Shown here one piece after another: positions 44,649-56,579 of a DNA stretch of 64,000 nucleotides. A model generated the notes under the pieces. The model saw only the letters and a program-made list of their open reading frames with translations, was not told the origin of the DNA and made no database searches. Where the stretch lies: NCBI GenBank assembly GCA_900169235.1, contig FWCC01000260.1, forward strand, positions 39,202 to 103,201. Direction: 5' to 3'. The first letter of the stretch is position 1. The number at the start of each line of letters is the position of its first letter. The position numbers were made by a program, and so were the translations under genes. Source of the DNA: Zarea fungicola. Taxonomy: Eukaryota > Ascomycota > Sordariomycetes > Hypocreales > Cordycipitaceae.

Positions 44649-47203
44649 CTATGTTAAAACCCATTCTCCGCCTATCCTTAGGGTACCGGGTACAGCAATC
44701 TTGGATTGCTCGACCTGTTTTTGTAGCTGGTCCTCTGAGCCTGAAAAGCGGACAACAACCATTACCTTAAGGCACTCTACTGTGATATGCTGGTCTGTAA
44801 TCTCTTGAGACCATTGAGCCTTTGTCTTATGATCTGCATACGTAGGTTCGTCTACAAAGATTGTTGTGTCACTGTCCTGCGGATCTTTCTTCCCAATCAT
44901 AAAGTTTGCTCCTGGAACCAAGTCGCTGGGTGTGGCCATCTTTTCGAGAACTTCGATGCCATAGGAATTTGTAACAAGACCTAGAATCCCCACCGTCGCA
45001 ACTCTAGGGGTAATGTTCTCTGCGAACAAGAGCACCAGAACCCCTCCTGGATTGTCAACAGCACGCTGGGGTATGTGTAGATCGCTGTGATGATAGTCTT
45101 CTGCAGGAGGATTCGCAACAATGATGGGACCTTTTGAAACGACGCCTTGCTCGAATAGCAAGAACTCGGAAGCGTTAGCCAGCTTGTTTGCGGACCTGGC
45201 TTGGCTGATTACAATTGCATCCATGCTTGCGACAAGGCCCTTGTTAGGTACCACTGTCCCTAGACCAAACTCAATGTTCACAACACTCGACTCGCCGGCT
45301 TTAGTTTGGAGAAACGAACGTGGAGCCCACCGAAAACCCGGCGTTGAAAGCTTCGGACCAGGTGAGAAGGCGAGCGATGCGGGCAGCGTTCCGAGTGTCA
45401 TAAGGAGGAGAATCATACGTTTTTCGTTGGTGTCGTTCTCGTCAGATCCATGAGTGTCGAGAAACTTCAACGTACCAAGTCCGAGAAGTGTGGAGATGCA
45501 CACAGTCTCGTCAGTGGCGCGGCTGGTTGATCTGTAAGGCAAATGATTGAGGACCCCGATGGCGGTGCCACTGTCTATGCGTGTCTCGGAGGCAGGAAGA
45601 TGTTTCCCTTGGCGAAACTCAACGGGTACGGGGCCAAGGTCAGATAAAGGAACATATGGGCGGAGACCTCGCCAAAACCCTATGACAGTTCGTGCAAAGG
45701 TCGAGTAGAACCTAGTGTTAATAGGAAAGTCGCCCTTGACCTGTTAGAACCGTGTAGAAACAGCATAGCAGAGAGTGGTCGTACCTCGCCAGTGAGAGTT
45801 GTCAACAATTGACGGACCAAATCATCCAATTCGAAGGCGGAACCGTTGTGCATCAAGATGATTACTCGCTTTGCCAATAAGGCTTCTTGAAGAGTCCATA
45901 GCCTGCCTGCCCAAGGACTCAAGGCCACGGCGACGAAACCCTCCGACAATGTCTTGAATGTCTGCCGTAGCTGCAGTGTTTGGTCCAAGACGAGTGAGCA
46001 TACAGAGCTGGCGTAAATATCTCTCATTTGGGATATGGCCTTCTTTCGGAGCCCTTTGGCTGATGGATGCACTGGCACACAGAGGGTGTCCATCCAGAAT
46101 CCATGCACACAGCCGTGAGAATCTCTGGGATGTTGAACACCCTTCGAGTTAAGCTGGTGCCAAGATCCGTCAACCGTTCTCTGGATATCAATTATAGAGC
46201 ATCGAGGAAGTCCGTTGAATAGCGGGTTGCCAAGGCCATGTGCCCAGACGTGGGAGATACATATGTACGGGCGATCTACACTAGCAGGCTCAACTTGGAT
46301 AATCAGCTCTGTGGTTCCATCTTCCTTGTTGATGGGTAGTAATCGGCATATTGGAATACCGCCGTCCCTGATGATGGACTCTACCTTGGTTCGATCAACC
46401 TCGAGCATCGGACATGAGCAGCCATCTTGTCCACGATGTTGAGGTTGATACGAGCTTTCGTCAACCAGCTCACGGACGCAGGATAAGGCATTGCAGTCCG
46501 AATGGTCCGAATTATTGGGATTAACGGAGCCGTAAGTATGGCCAATGTAGAGGAACTCGCGGTTCCCCATCCTCATCAACCTCGATACGAGACGTGGACA
46601 CCAGCCATCTGCCACCATCTTGTCAATCAGGAACCTGGCTCCTACCATGTTCTTGACAGCACCAGCTGCCGGGTCATACTCGTCCTTATATATGGCAATG
46701 CAGGCCTCGCCAAACGCTAGAGAAGCCATGGTAATTTGTAGTAGAACAGGACCGCCAATGTCTATGACGAAGCTCTTGTCGGCGGCATCTCGGCTTGCAT
46801 CACCGTACTGCCCGTTTGACTCGGCCACCTCTGTCAGTACGCGCAGGTACGAGATAATATTTTTGCATCGATCAATCTGACCAGATGGCTGGGTTCTCTC
46901 AAACTGGAGCAACTTGAGGAGGTAATTCGGCAGGTTTACAGTTGTAATCCTACTGCCCAGTTCATCCGTCGCAATGAAGTCACTTTCCACGAAGTCAACA
47001 TTTATCAAGCTGAAGACCCGAGTAAAAAAATCGAAGAAAAGCCATCGCTGCAGAAGACCAAGGCGCTCAGTCGGATTTGATGATAATTGCAGATCAAGAT
47101 ACCGCTGGCGGTCGGTAAAGTCCAGAAGCCTTCCCTCACGAGACGCCTCAGCCAGATACGGGACTCTAATGCCGTTGGGGCCTGTATCTGGTATGTGATC
47201 CAT
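44649..47203 (-). CDS. HET-domain protein, 836 aa, apparently intact
   Basis: Exons 47203-45785 and 45740-44649 are separated by a 44-nt intron (GTACGA to AACAG). The N-terminal 280 residues are a family-specific extension ending in a Cys-rich segment (QDGCSCPMLEVDRTK). The HET domain follows: PYICISHVWAHGLGNP, then GFWMDTLCVPVHPSAKGLRK, SQMRDIYASSVCSLVLDQTL and GRLWTLQEALLAKRV, the expected three blocks. A C-terminal part of about 350 residues has no domain I recognise. HET proteins act in vegetative incompatibility, a cytosolic self/non-self response ending in cell death. Unlike the HET gene at 9.9 kb this frame is unbroken. It starts 280 bases from the dead transposon, a common setting for fast-evolving incompatibility genes. 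Confidence 0.88.
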
Positions 47204-47970
47204 GATCCGGATTTTAATTGAGCTTTAAGTAGAAGTGTCCAGACTCTCTACAAGCTGAAGCTACCCCGCCTAGTGAGACTAGCAGATGATTGGGCTAGTT
47301 TTGCATATCCTTTGGGCCAAATGAGTTGTCCACACGTCATTCTTAGTGACTATTACAGCGATTGCGTTGAGACACTAGCACACCAAGTACTTGGTGCCAT
47401 CAGCGGCCAAAATCACAGTTGAATTTTCACCATTATTACTAGGTTTAAATTTACGCATTTCGGTTCAGCTGTATAAAACCCTGTTTTCGATTTCTTTTCA
47501 AACGTAGGAATGTAGCGCAGAGTACAGCGTTAAATGCTTCTAATTCTTTCTGTACGCTTGGAATTTCAAAGTTTTATAATGCACCCAGAACAAATATCAG
47601 CGTTCTGCATGCTAGGGCTGCCTCTAAGCTATTAATAGCAAAACCCAGTCACTTGTAGCTTTGTGGAGGAGCGGGTTTACAGTGCCTGTGCCCACGCCAC
47701 GCGTGCATGCGCACAGTCCAGTCTAAACTAGCGGACAATCGCTGCCTGGACGCGATTCTCCTTGGCTCTGCAAATACCAAACACCAACAGTAGGTACACT
47801 CAGGTTTCCCACCCGGCACCACGGCGAGGTGAGAGTTGTCGCTGGCCGCCCCAACCCTCGCACTGCTTGGTCAATCACGCGTCATATGGAGGCCTCAGAT
47901 TTCCATTCCAAAATTGGCTTCGTTTTCTGTGAGAACTGGCGTGCGGTACTCTTTGCCAACGTCAATCGCC
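47204..47970. other. Divergent promoter region, HET gene and regulator
   Basis: The gene-free part between two divergent genes. The frame of the downstream regulator stays open upstream to about 47836 but without an ATG, so I treat that as non-coding leader. Confidence 0.55.
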
Positions 47971-49419
47971 ATGGTCGGGGTGAAAAGAAGCAAGGGCTGC
48001 ACAACATGCCTTAGGCGCAGCATCAAGTGCGATGAAGAACGGCCAAATTGCAGTCAATGTCGCAGGGGCGGCCGTACCTGTCCTGGCTACCAACAGCGAA
48101 TGACGTTTGTTGACGAAGGCAAGAAATTGCGCGCGCAAGGACGACGCAATCCCAAGCAGGCAGCCAATGGCGGCGCGAGTCAAGAGGTCCAATGCCATCG
48201 CCCTGAATTCAACAGCAAGGACATACCTCCACTTTTATGCAATTCTGATCTGCCTGTAAAAGAGGGTCCACCAGTTCGGATGCCATCGCCACGGGCAGAA
48301 CAGGACCAAATCGTGTCATGCTTCATCGCAGCCATGTTTCCTCTAGGCGTCACCTCAATGCAGATCTCTCTCTTTGGAACCTGGCTGTGGCATATCCCGC
48401 CGCGCTTAGGTGTGAATGCTGCCCTTGACTGTGCGGCTGTAGCTGTTGCGTTGGCTTTTTTTGCGAGAACAACAGGGGATGCATTGGCGCTCAAGAGTTC
48501 AGAGGCTTCATACGGAGCAGCTCTGCAGCACTTGGTCATTATGCTCAAAACAGAAAGGACGCAGTTTGAGCCTGAAGTACTTTGCGCCACGATGCTGCTG
48601 GGGCATTATGAGTCATTCACCGGTACAGTTCATGCCTGGATACGACACGCTGGAGGGGCCTCGCGGTTGATGCGCTTGCGTGGCGCCCGCCGAAGTTATG
48701 AGTCGGCATTCGAGTATTCCATGTTTCTTACTTCGCGCGGGGCGATTATATCGGAAGCTCTCCAGTCGGAGCAGTCCTGCTTTTTGGAGCAAGAAGCTTG
48801 GCAAGCCATCCCTGACGGACTTATCCAGTTCCCGCTCTTACCAAAGGATGCAGTATTATACCACAGAATTTTTAGCTATTATGCTTCTATTCCTGGCTTA
48901 TTAAAACAGTTGAACGAGGTTACTGCCAATACCCCTCAAGGCTGGATTACCAACCTTCTCTCTAAAGGTGCTGCCCTTTGTGAAAATATAAAGCAATGGC
49001 ACGCAGATTACACGGCATTTAATGGGGGCTATAGAACGCCTATTATAACCAAGAGTGTTATAACTGCTACTGAGGATAGCACTATACTTGAGCATATCTA
49101 TACTTACTATGACACTATATCGGCCTCTAACATCACTACTTGTTATGCTTATCGGCTACTTTTACAGCAACGAATGGATTCATTGCGGCCTGGCACTTAT
49201 TTGGCAGACAACATCCAACTTGCAGAGTCTATCTGCATGTCTATTGATTATCTCTCAAACGCAGGATATTGCGGAGCTTCTGTATTAAGGTTTTCGTTGC
49301 CAGTCGCGCAACCTATACTGCCCGCTAAGCATCTAGCCTGGGTCACATCAAAAATTACTCAATTATCGCAGAGTCTAGAAGGAAAGGACCTGATACCAAA
49401 ACAATCGCCACAAGCTTAG
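47971..49419 (+). CDS. Zn2Cys6 transcription factor, intronless, 482 aa
   Basis: The first usable ATG gives MVGVKRSKGCTTC, and the cluster reads CTTCLRRSIKCDEERPNCSQ then CRRGGRTCPGY, a standard C-x2-C-x6-C-x6-C-x2-C-x6-C pattern at residues 10-37. A basic linker (KKLRAQGRRNPKQ) follows. From about residue 110 there is a helical fungal-specific regulator domain of the type with ILGHYESFTG/HAWIRHAGGASRL-like motifs (here LLGHYESFTGTVHAWIRHAG, then GASRLMRLRG). It is predicted to be nuclear. It is the only one of the five zinc-cluster genes here without an intron in the cluster. Its target is unknown; the only close neighbour is the divergent HET gene. Confidence 0.87.
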   Translation: MVGVKRSKGCTTCLRRSIKCDEERPNCSQCRRGGRTCPGYQQRMTFVDEGKKLRAQGRRNPKQAANGGASQEVQCHRPEFNSKDIPPLLCNSDLPVKEGPPVRMPSPRAEQDQIVSCFIAAMFPLGVTSMQISLFGTWLWHIPPRLGVNAALDCAAVAVALAFFARTTGDALALKSSEASYGAALQHLVIMLKTERTQFEPEVLCATMLLGHYESFTGTVHAWIRHAGGASRLMRLRGARRSYESAFEYSMFLTSRGAIISEALQSEQSCFLEQEAWQAIPDGLIQFPLLPKDAVLYHRIFSYYASIPGLLKQLNEVTANTPQGWITNLLSKGAALCENIKQWHADYTAFNGGYRTPIITKSVITATEDSTILEHIYTYYDTISASNITTCYAYRLLLQQRMDSLRPGTYLADNIQLAESICMSIDYLSNAGYCGASVLRFSLPVAQPILPAKHLAWVTSKITQLSQSLEGKDLIPKQSPQA

Positions 49420-50566
49420 ATTTGGTTGTAATTTGGAGATGGTCATGGAACGTCTTTATAGAAAACAAACTTGAATTTAACTTCTAGCGAGAAACAAAAA
49501 CTAAATCAGCATGAGTAACTGTGCGGAGGACGTGACTACATTGGCGCAGGATGATGGTGATGTAAGTATTGGTTCGATGAACGATTTCTTATAGGAGTGC
49601 GTGCAAAGACATGGTAGAGTAACCACACTCATAAAAATTGGCCTTACCCTTACAAACGACAAGGTATCTATAGAGCAGTCTGATATAGCGTCTGTGGAAG
49701 CCTAACATGGCTCCTGCAACCACATAACATCGCCCAGCTTATACCTAAGCTATGCTGGCGACATAATTTCAGCCACTCCGCCACCCTGGCCTTCTAAACA
49801 GCAACTACATTTTTTTGCGCCAGAATAATAATTTGGCTTTAAGTTATACATCATGTGCTTATTTTAGGCCCCGCAGGAAGAACGATTTAGCAATAGCGCA
49901 AAACGGACCAGGTAAAGGAAAATATTACCTGCCAAAGGAGTGTTGATTAAGGAGAGCTCCACTACATTTATATATCGACTAAGTTTTACCTAATATTAAT
50001 TCCCCTAAATAGACGGGTAAGCGGAATAGACTGACTCAAACATATACGGCACATGCTGGTAGCGCGAAGACCTCAACTCAAACCAGGACTAGGCTAACAC
50101 AGTGCTATCGCCAAAATGCAGGCGTGGATTGCCATTTTCACCATGTCGTATAGGATTATTTCCATAGATAGGGTAGAAACATTAAAAAATCTGTTTTGCA
50201 TCCCTGTACGTTGGTTGAATTCGCCGCCAGCATTCCTGAACATAGGGTGATGGCGCTTGCCTGTAGTTGTGAAATTTGCAAACCATGCTAGACAGCAATC
50301 AATAACGTTGTGGCCTTTGATATTCAAGATACATGTAGGTGTAAAAGGCCTCCAAGACATAGATTCCAAATCTTGTTTCTAGGATCCAATAGGAGAAGCT
50401 GGAATTGATAACTAAAACAAAAACATCCATCTCACGTCAGCGCTGACCATTACGTAGCCGAGCAGCCGAAACTATGCAGAGTAAGTAGCTCGTCAGGATG
50501 CTGGACTTGTAACTACGCATGAGATGACAGTTACCCAAACTCTCGTTTTCATTTCTTATAAGGACT

Positions 50567-50908
50567 TTTAGTCGGAATCATTTCTTATTGCCACCTTTCT
50601 CGCCAAGGCTTGGGCTGCCAACGACTGCTTCTACGAAGGGCGGACTTTCAACAAGCCGTTCTGCGACTGTCTTAATGCTCAAGGTCTCGAATGCTTTAAT
50701 GGGAAGGGTGTAGTAGACGGAACCGACATTAATACACGTGAAATCGAAATTGCTTAAGTAGCTTGACTAACATCTCGGTAGTATGCCCGACTGGCGTGGC
50801 TGGCAGAATGCACCATGCGTGAGTCGTTTCAAGTCAGTTTACAGTATCGATCCTGTTTAAACTAATGAGTTCTATAGACCTGTCTTGCAATTGGGGGCAA
50901 GGAGTGAT
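50567..50908 (+). pseudogene. Possible remnant of a small secreted Cys-rich protein
   Basis: From about 50572 a frame reads SFLIATFLAKAWAANDCFYE then GRTFNKPFCDCLNAQGLECF. This looks like the end of a signal peptide followed by a Cys-rich mature chain, and it stops at about 50757. Downstream, 50783-50819 and 50879-50908 read MPDWRGWQNAPC and TCLAIGGKE, separated by a consensus intron. I could not connect the pieces in one frame, nor find an ATG exon before them. It may be a decayed effector-like gene, or an intact gene whose structure I misread. No known family is recognised. Confidence 0.3.
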
Positions 50909-51354
50909 GGATTTTGAGCCGATCTAGGTCTGGGAGGGCGCGATCCTTGGATCTTATATAACGGATATGTTGCGAGTCATTGGCCGTTCAAGGTGCTAAT
51001 GCTCTCATCACCACAAGGCAATGCTGTACGGCACTTTGATTGTGATGAAGCGTCTAAATCCTTTAGGTTCTTGTTTAGTAGTGTGACATTACTTTTCTAC
51101 TCGGCGATCATTAGCGACATAATTGCCCAAGTTACAGCACATATTAAGATGAATGGCCGCCTTTAAGTCGACTATTATGGTTAAGCTTCTTAACTACTGC
51201 TCATCTAGTTTTATAAATCCCCAAAAATCCAAGGACAATGTACCCTTACAATGTTGTGATGTTAGTGTGATATTTGAAGATATATGTGGGCATCTTGTTC
51301 CACTATTTTGCCTGTTCTGTTCAATGGTAACTTTTCTATATTCTGTTTTTCCAT

Positions 51355-51383
51355 ATTCTGTTATTCTGTTATTCTGTTATTCT
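51355..51383. repeat. Short tandem repeat, 8-bp unit
   Basis: ATTCTGTT is repeated about 3.6 times. Confidence 0.8.
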
Positions 51384-52352
51384 AATCAAATAATACATAG
51401 AATATGGAAATAGGCTGACTTGATTTGTTTCTGAGCAAAGTAGAGCCACTTTTAGTGCGTTCGGCCGTTAGGCCTCTGGTGGGAAGTAGGTGTTGCAAAT
51501 GTTTCCTAAAAAGCAAAGACGTTGTACGCAACGGTCTTAGAGGCGTAACGTAAAAGCCTAATGAACACTTATCAATTATTTTAAAATAGTTGTCCTAACT
51601 TATCAACTAATTTTTCATCATTGCTGCTTTTAATGACATGCATTATACTCGTAGACCACTTTTTTTCTATTCTACGACTTTACAGCTGTATATGGGGTTA
51701 AAGGGTTAGGAATAAGAAGAAAACAAGGAAGTGTCTACAGGTTTACGAACGGAGCAGTCGTTCCTCTAATGTACTTATCTTGGTGAGAGCCCGCAGTGCT
51801 TCAGTACAGCAAGAAATGCTCTAAAATCGCCGACCACTGCAAGCGGGAATGGTCTCAGAGTTTGGTGGGGGACAAGCGGCGGTCTGTCCTCTGCTTTCTG
51901 CTCTGCCCCCCTACGGAAGCTCTCCGCGAGTGATCAAGGCGTGGCAATCTCGTGCACATTGTACGAACATTAATGGCGTGCAGTATGGCCATCGACATCC
52001 ATCTCACGAATACATGGGTTGGTCTCACCCGTGGTATGCTGCTTAAGCTCGAGGTTTTGCTGTACTTCAGCTTCAACTGGATAATATTGAGAGCATCATT
52101 GGTATTAAAGGCTACGTAATGGCTTGCGCTTTGCAGGACCGGAGACTGGTTTCCGAATTCTTGTGCAGAAATGATAAATAAAAGTTCTTTTGCGTATGCT
52201 GCCACCGCCGCCGCCTCATATAGCTGCCAGATCTTGTATTTAGGGCAGTGGGGGAAGCCTAACTAAGAGTTCCACCTCAACTTATTTTGAATACTGAACG
52301 TAAATCGTCGGCTGCTGGTACAGACTCGTAATTTTCAAGCTTTCCGATTACT

Positions 52353-53843
52353 CTAAAGACGACTAGTCTGCGCCGCTGTGCGATCAAGATTGATCAAAGG
52401 CTGGTGATGCAGAGACCGATTGCTGCTAATGCCCTCCATGATATTGTTAGATCTTTTCGTGCCAGCATCCGGCGTTCTCCAATTCCAGTACCGAAGGAGG
52501 TCATTCTTGTTGCCTTCGATTCTATCAACAACATGCTCTCCTATATTAGGGAGGAACTTGAATCCGTGCCCACTACCACCTGTAGCCACCAATAGACCCT
52601 TCTTGTCTGGCACGAAATCAATCACGAAGTGATTGTCGTAAGAATCGGTGTACCAACATAGGCGGCTGGTTGACGCGCAATTGAGCAATTCCGGCATCTG
52701 CACCTCTACAAAGCTTTTTATCGTACGAACTGCGATTTCCGGAATCTCACGTATTGCTTTATTTGTATATCGCGTGATGGGTACACTGCGAACTGAGCCA
52801 TCTGCCTGGGTTTGAGGGTTGGTGAATTTGGTTCCGCGGTAGCCAATCTTGACCACTCCTTGCTCGTCTCGTGCAAAGCCGTAGAGACCGCCATGTCTAC
52901 CCCTACGAATATCAAAGGACCAGGTTGGGAAGTTCTCGGGCCCAAACTTATCCCAGAGCTGTTGGTCATTAGGCAACTGGAACATTGCCACACTCCCTGC
53001 CGTCGTCTCACAGAGATGGTCGAGCTGAGGAAGCAGAGTCGGCGTCCAGCCTCCGCACGCCATGATAGTCAGCTCGGCCGGGTGAGACATGTCATCGGCT
53101 GTCTGTACGCCATTAATACGCCCATTAGAATCCTCGAGGTAGTTTCGGAACGATCCCTTCACAGGGCCGAGGACGAACTTGACACCAAGCTTCTCTGCCT
53201 TGTGAAGCGCGAAAAGGCATGCCTTGTCGGCGTACGCGAAACCGGACTGTGTGTCCAGTGTCGCACTGGCGTTACTATTATTGAAAGCCTCGACAGCAAA
53301 TCCGAAGCCTTGCGACTTTGCACGCTTAACATGCTCCGGGTTGTGGAGGTCGACTTGGGAGTCCTTCAGTCCCACGCGGTCCATGCTCAGGGCAGTGGCC
53401 ACCTCGAATGAGTCAATCTCAAGGCCTGTGGTCATTGTGATGCATCCATTGTTCACAAAGAGCTTGTCGCTGGTGGTGAATCCAGGAGGTACAGTCTTCC
53501 CGCTGCTGATCTCATCATTCCACTTCTTCCATTTAGTAATAGCATCTAACGCGAGCGTCTGATACTGAAACTCGGGCCCGTATGCAGCCCGAATGATCTT
53601 ATTTAAATCTGCAGCCTGTCAGCGGACACATATGGCCTTAACAGCGCCGGAGTGGAGTATCTCACCTGCTGAGGCAGCGTCGCATCCATCTCTGTAGCGG
53701 TATCGTGTCTGCTGGTATGACTGGCGATCAAGGACTGTAATGTCTGTATATCCTTTTTGGGCGAGATGTAGCGCAGTACTTAACCCGAAAACGCCTGCGC
53801 CAACCACCACGATTGCTGAGGACTTGCTCAAAAGAGGGGACAT
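52353..53843 (-). CDS. DAO-family FAD-dependent amine oxidase, 477 aa
   Basis: Exons 53843-53666 and 53608-52353 (minus strand) join in frame, giving RYRDGCDAASADLNKIIRAA at the junction. The N-terminus has the FAD-binding motif VVVGAGVFGLSTALHLAQKG. The body matches the monomeric sarcosine oxidase / saccharopine oxidase / fructosyl-amine oxidase group. SRLCWYTDSYDNHFVIDF carries the Cys that links FAD covalently in these enzymes, and ATGGSGHGFKFLPNIGEH is the C-terminal FAD contact. Such enzymes oxidise secondary amines to imines, releasing hydrogen peroxide. The residues do not fix the substrate: sarcosine, pipecolate, saccharopine or an Amadori compound are all possible. No clear peroxisomal C-terminal tripeptide is present (it ends SRL, which is close to the PTS1 consensus). 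It is divergent from an MFS porter. Confidence 0.9.
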
Positions 53844-54857
53844 AGCTCGGGAATATATGGCAAACACGCAATATGCGAAATAAAACTCTCAGATGAAAGG
53901 CGCCGAGCAACTCGTTTGGATTTAAGGGAGTAAGTTGCATTTTTATTTTTACTGGAAATCCCATTCCCTTGTTCACTACTAAGACGGTCCGCGGCACGTC
54001 TGGACCGCTTCGGGCGCAGAACTTCGCATGCTGCCGGCTTGCCCATTAGGCGACAGGCCTCGTAAGCTTCCGTAGAGTTGGCGGGCCAAGTGCGTCGGCG
54101 GCTGGGACACTTCTGAGCGGTTTCGTTAATCTCCGCACAAGTGGTCGCCGAAGTCGGCGGCGCCTACAAACCAGTCCCGAGTATTCTGTGGATTAAAGAC
54201 ACCAACGCTCGGAATTTGGTGGCAACCAAGTTGTGTGGAATTGAAGCCCCGATAATCATGATCTAAGTTCTGGTTTTGTAATGAGGCGACAATTATTTTT
54301 CGCGTGGCGGCGGCTTATAGGAGCTACTGGCTCTGTAAAACTAATTGACCCATCCACTTTGAACCGCTAGGCATGTCATTCTGCCTCGTAAAATCAACAG
54401 ATAATGCTGGTGCTAGGTACACTTCTTATCTCGGAAGGGTTATATTCATGACCCGCGGCAGCCCTCATAACGCTTTCTTATGTAGGCTTCCCTATTCGAC
54501 CCTAATAAACCGCCAACGTGATGGTTCCAGAGGCAGTGTTATCTTTTGTAAATGGGGCAAATTATGCGGGGCGGCAGGCGAGACTATGCCCTGGTGCAGA
54601 CGCTAATCTGCTCCGAGAGTTTATCTTCGGCAGCATACGAAGATGGCTTTTAATTGCTTCCCACTTTCTCAAATCCGGGGTGCAGCATGCGTATCTCTGG
54701 CCATCACCCTTTCCCCCACTTCCCCAACTTTGGTCCCGACCATCGACAAGCCCCCGACTCGTCGCTGGACTACAAATATCAAGAAGTGACCATGGAACTA
54801 GGCGTATCAACCTAGCCTTAATCTTTACGTACACAGCTCCTAGCATTGACAGCAACA
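53844..54857. promoter_or_regulatory. Divergent promoter of amine oxidase and transporter
   Basis: About 1 kb between two start codons, with no supported gene inside. Shared regulation is inferred from the head-to-head layout. Confidence 0.45.
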
Positions 54858-56579
54858 ATGATCAAAGAAATACTAAGAAAATCGCCGCTGGCAAAATATA
54901 ACAAGGTCGTCCGAGCGGCTCCTAGAGAGACTATCTTTAACCGACGCATGTTACTCTCAGCTTTTGTCTATGCTCTTGGAGGCATGCCTGTCAGTAAGTC
55001 GTAAGCTGCCCGGCACGATTCAATGAATCAATGAGATGAGCAGTTGCTAATATCTTTACTTATCCATGCTTAGTCTGGGACCAAGGGGCCTCCTCGGTCA
55101 TACCATCTCTCCCTGGCTTCCAGAAACATTTTGGCATATCTTCTGGCGCGAACGCTGACGATATACGCAACTTCATCGCCTTCGTCTACATCGGATACGG
55201 TGTTGGCTCTGCTCTGACATTCTTTATCAACGACAGAATCGGAAGACTGTGGTCCTATCGCCTGTATTCACTAGTCTATATCATTGGCAGCCTCATCACC
55301 ATCTTTGCCCCTACCAAGGAAGCCCTGTATGCTGGACGTATCGTGCAAGGTTTGGGCTTAGGTCCGCTGACAGTTACGGGCCCCATGTCCATTGTTGAGA
55401 TCTCTCCGCCCCAGATTCGGGGCTTGTTGGCTAGTTGGTTCAATCTGACCATGGGCATAGGGCTGATCGGTGCTACTTTCTGCGCTCTTGGCACCTACCG
55501 GCATCTGCCCGAGAGCAAGCTTCAGTTTCAGGTCGTCATGTTCATTCCAATTATCTATCTTTCTCTTTGCATGATCGGTACTGTATTCATCGAAGAGTCC
55601 CCTCGTTGGCTTTTCTTGGTGAACCGACGTGATGAAGCAGTCACAGGGCTAGCTAGGATACGAGGCATGTCTCCAGAGGATCCACGCCTGCAGTACGAAG
55701 TTTCGGAGATCGAGGCTGATATTGGCCGCACTGCAGAAGCGGTTGGTAACGCCAGTTTGTGGACTATCGCTAAAGAAACCTTCTCCACATCCTCGAACCT
55801 CCGCCGTGTCCAACAAAGTCTTCTCACCTACGCTCTTGCGCAGTTGTCTGGAGCAAATCTTATTACGTCTTACTTCATCCCCATCATGAAGATTGTAGGT
55901 ATTAGTGGCGGCATAGATCAATCCATGTTCTTAAGCGGCATGTACGGCACGTCAAAGTTTTTCTTTGTCCTTGTCGCTACTTTTTTACTCGTGGACGTGA
56001 TTGGTCGTCGCGGATCTCTGTTCTTAGGCGCTGGTGTTCAGTTCTTTACGCATATTTACCTCGCAGTCTATGTTAAAATCTCTCAGCAACGTGAGGTATC
56101 TGATGCAGCCTCGCGAGGCGCTGTTGCTGCGTTATTCATCCACGCATTTGGCTATGCAGTTGGTAAGCATCGACAATTTCAGCGCTCTTAGTCGGAAAAA
56201 GTTGCACTAATAACTTGCAGGACTCTATCTGCTCCCTTACATCTTCGGCGGTGAGCTCTGGCCTAACCGAATTCGCTCCTTCGGCGGCGCTCTCAGCCAG
56301 GCATTCCATTGGCTGTTTATCTTTGCCATGCAGTATAGCATGCCTTCAATCTTGTCAAGCTTCCATCAGTGGGGTGCATTCCTGTTCTTCGCCGCGTGGT
56401 GCTTGATCGCATTTATCTACACGTTCCTGGTCATCCCAGAAGTATCTGGTCTAACCGTTGAGGAAATCGAGGATATTTTCCAAGGCTCGTGGTTCAATGC
56501 TCACCAAACCAGCAAGAGACTAAAAATTGTTGAGGCACATCGAGACGAGGAGGCTCTCTCAGTTCATAAGACCATTTAA
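54858..56579 (+). CDS. MFS sugar-porter-type transporter, 527 aa
   Basis: Exons 54858-54993, 55074-56162 and 56221-56579 join in frame. The protein has about 12 spans and the sugar porter marks: GGMPVIWDQGASSVIPSLPG in helix 1, NDRIGRLWSYRLYSLVYI (motif A), GRIVQGLGLGPLTVTGPMSI followed by EISPPQIRGLLAS, EESPRWLFLVNRRDEA, and PEVSGLTVEEIEDIF near the C-terminus. The sequence departs from the hexose permease consensus (WDQGASS rather than YDQG, EESPRWL rather than PESPRWL). It resembles the branch with quinate and other polyhydroxylated acids or sugar derivatives. Placed next to an amine oxidase, it may import that enzyme's substrate; this is inference. Confidence 0.9.

Larger units (their letters stand above)
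49420..52352. other. Gene-poor 2.9-kb stretch
   Basis: Only the remnant at about 50567-50908 and a short tandem repeat at 51355-51383 stand out. Other frames (50094-50369, 51153-51413, 51855-52205) show no family resemblance. Confidence 0.5.

Noticed and set aside
47836..47970. 45-residue N-terminal extension of the Zn2Cys6 regulator
   Set aside because: It would need a TTG start; the first ATG directly precedes the zinc cluster, as is usual.
52812..53411. 199-codon plus-strand frame antisense to the amine oxidase
   Set aside because: It mirrors the codon structure of the well-supported oxidase on the other strand.
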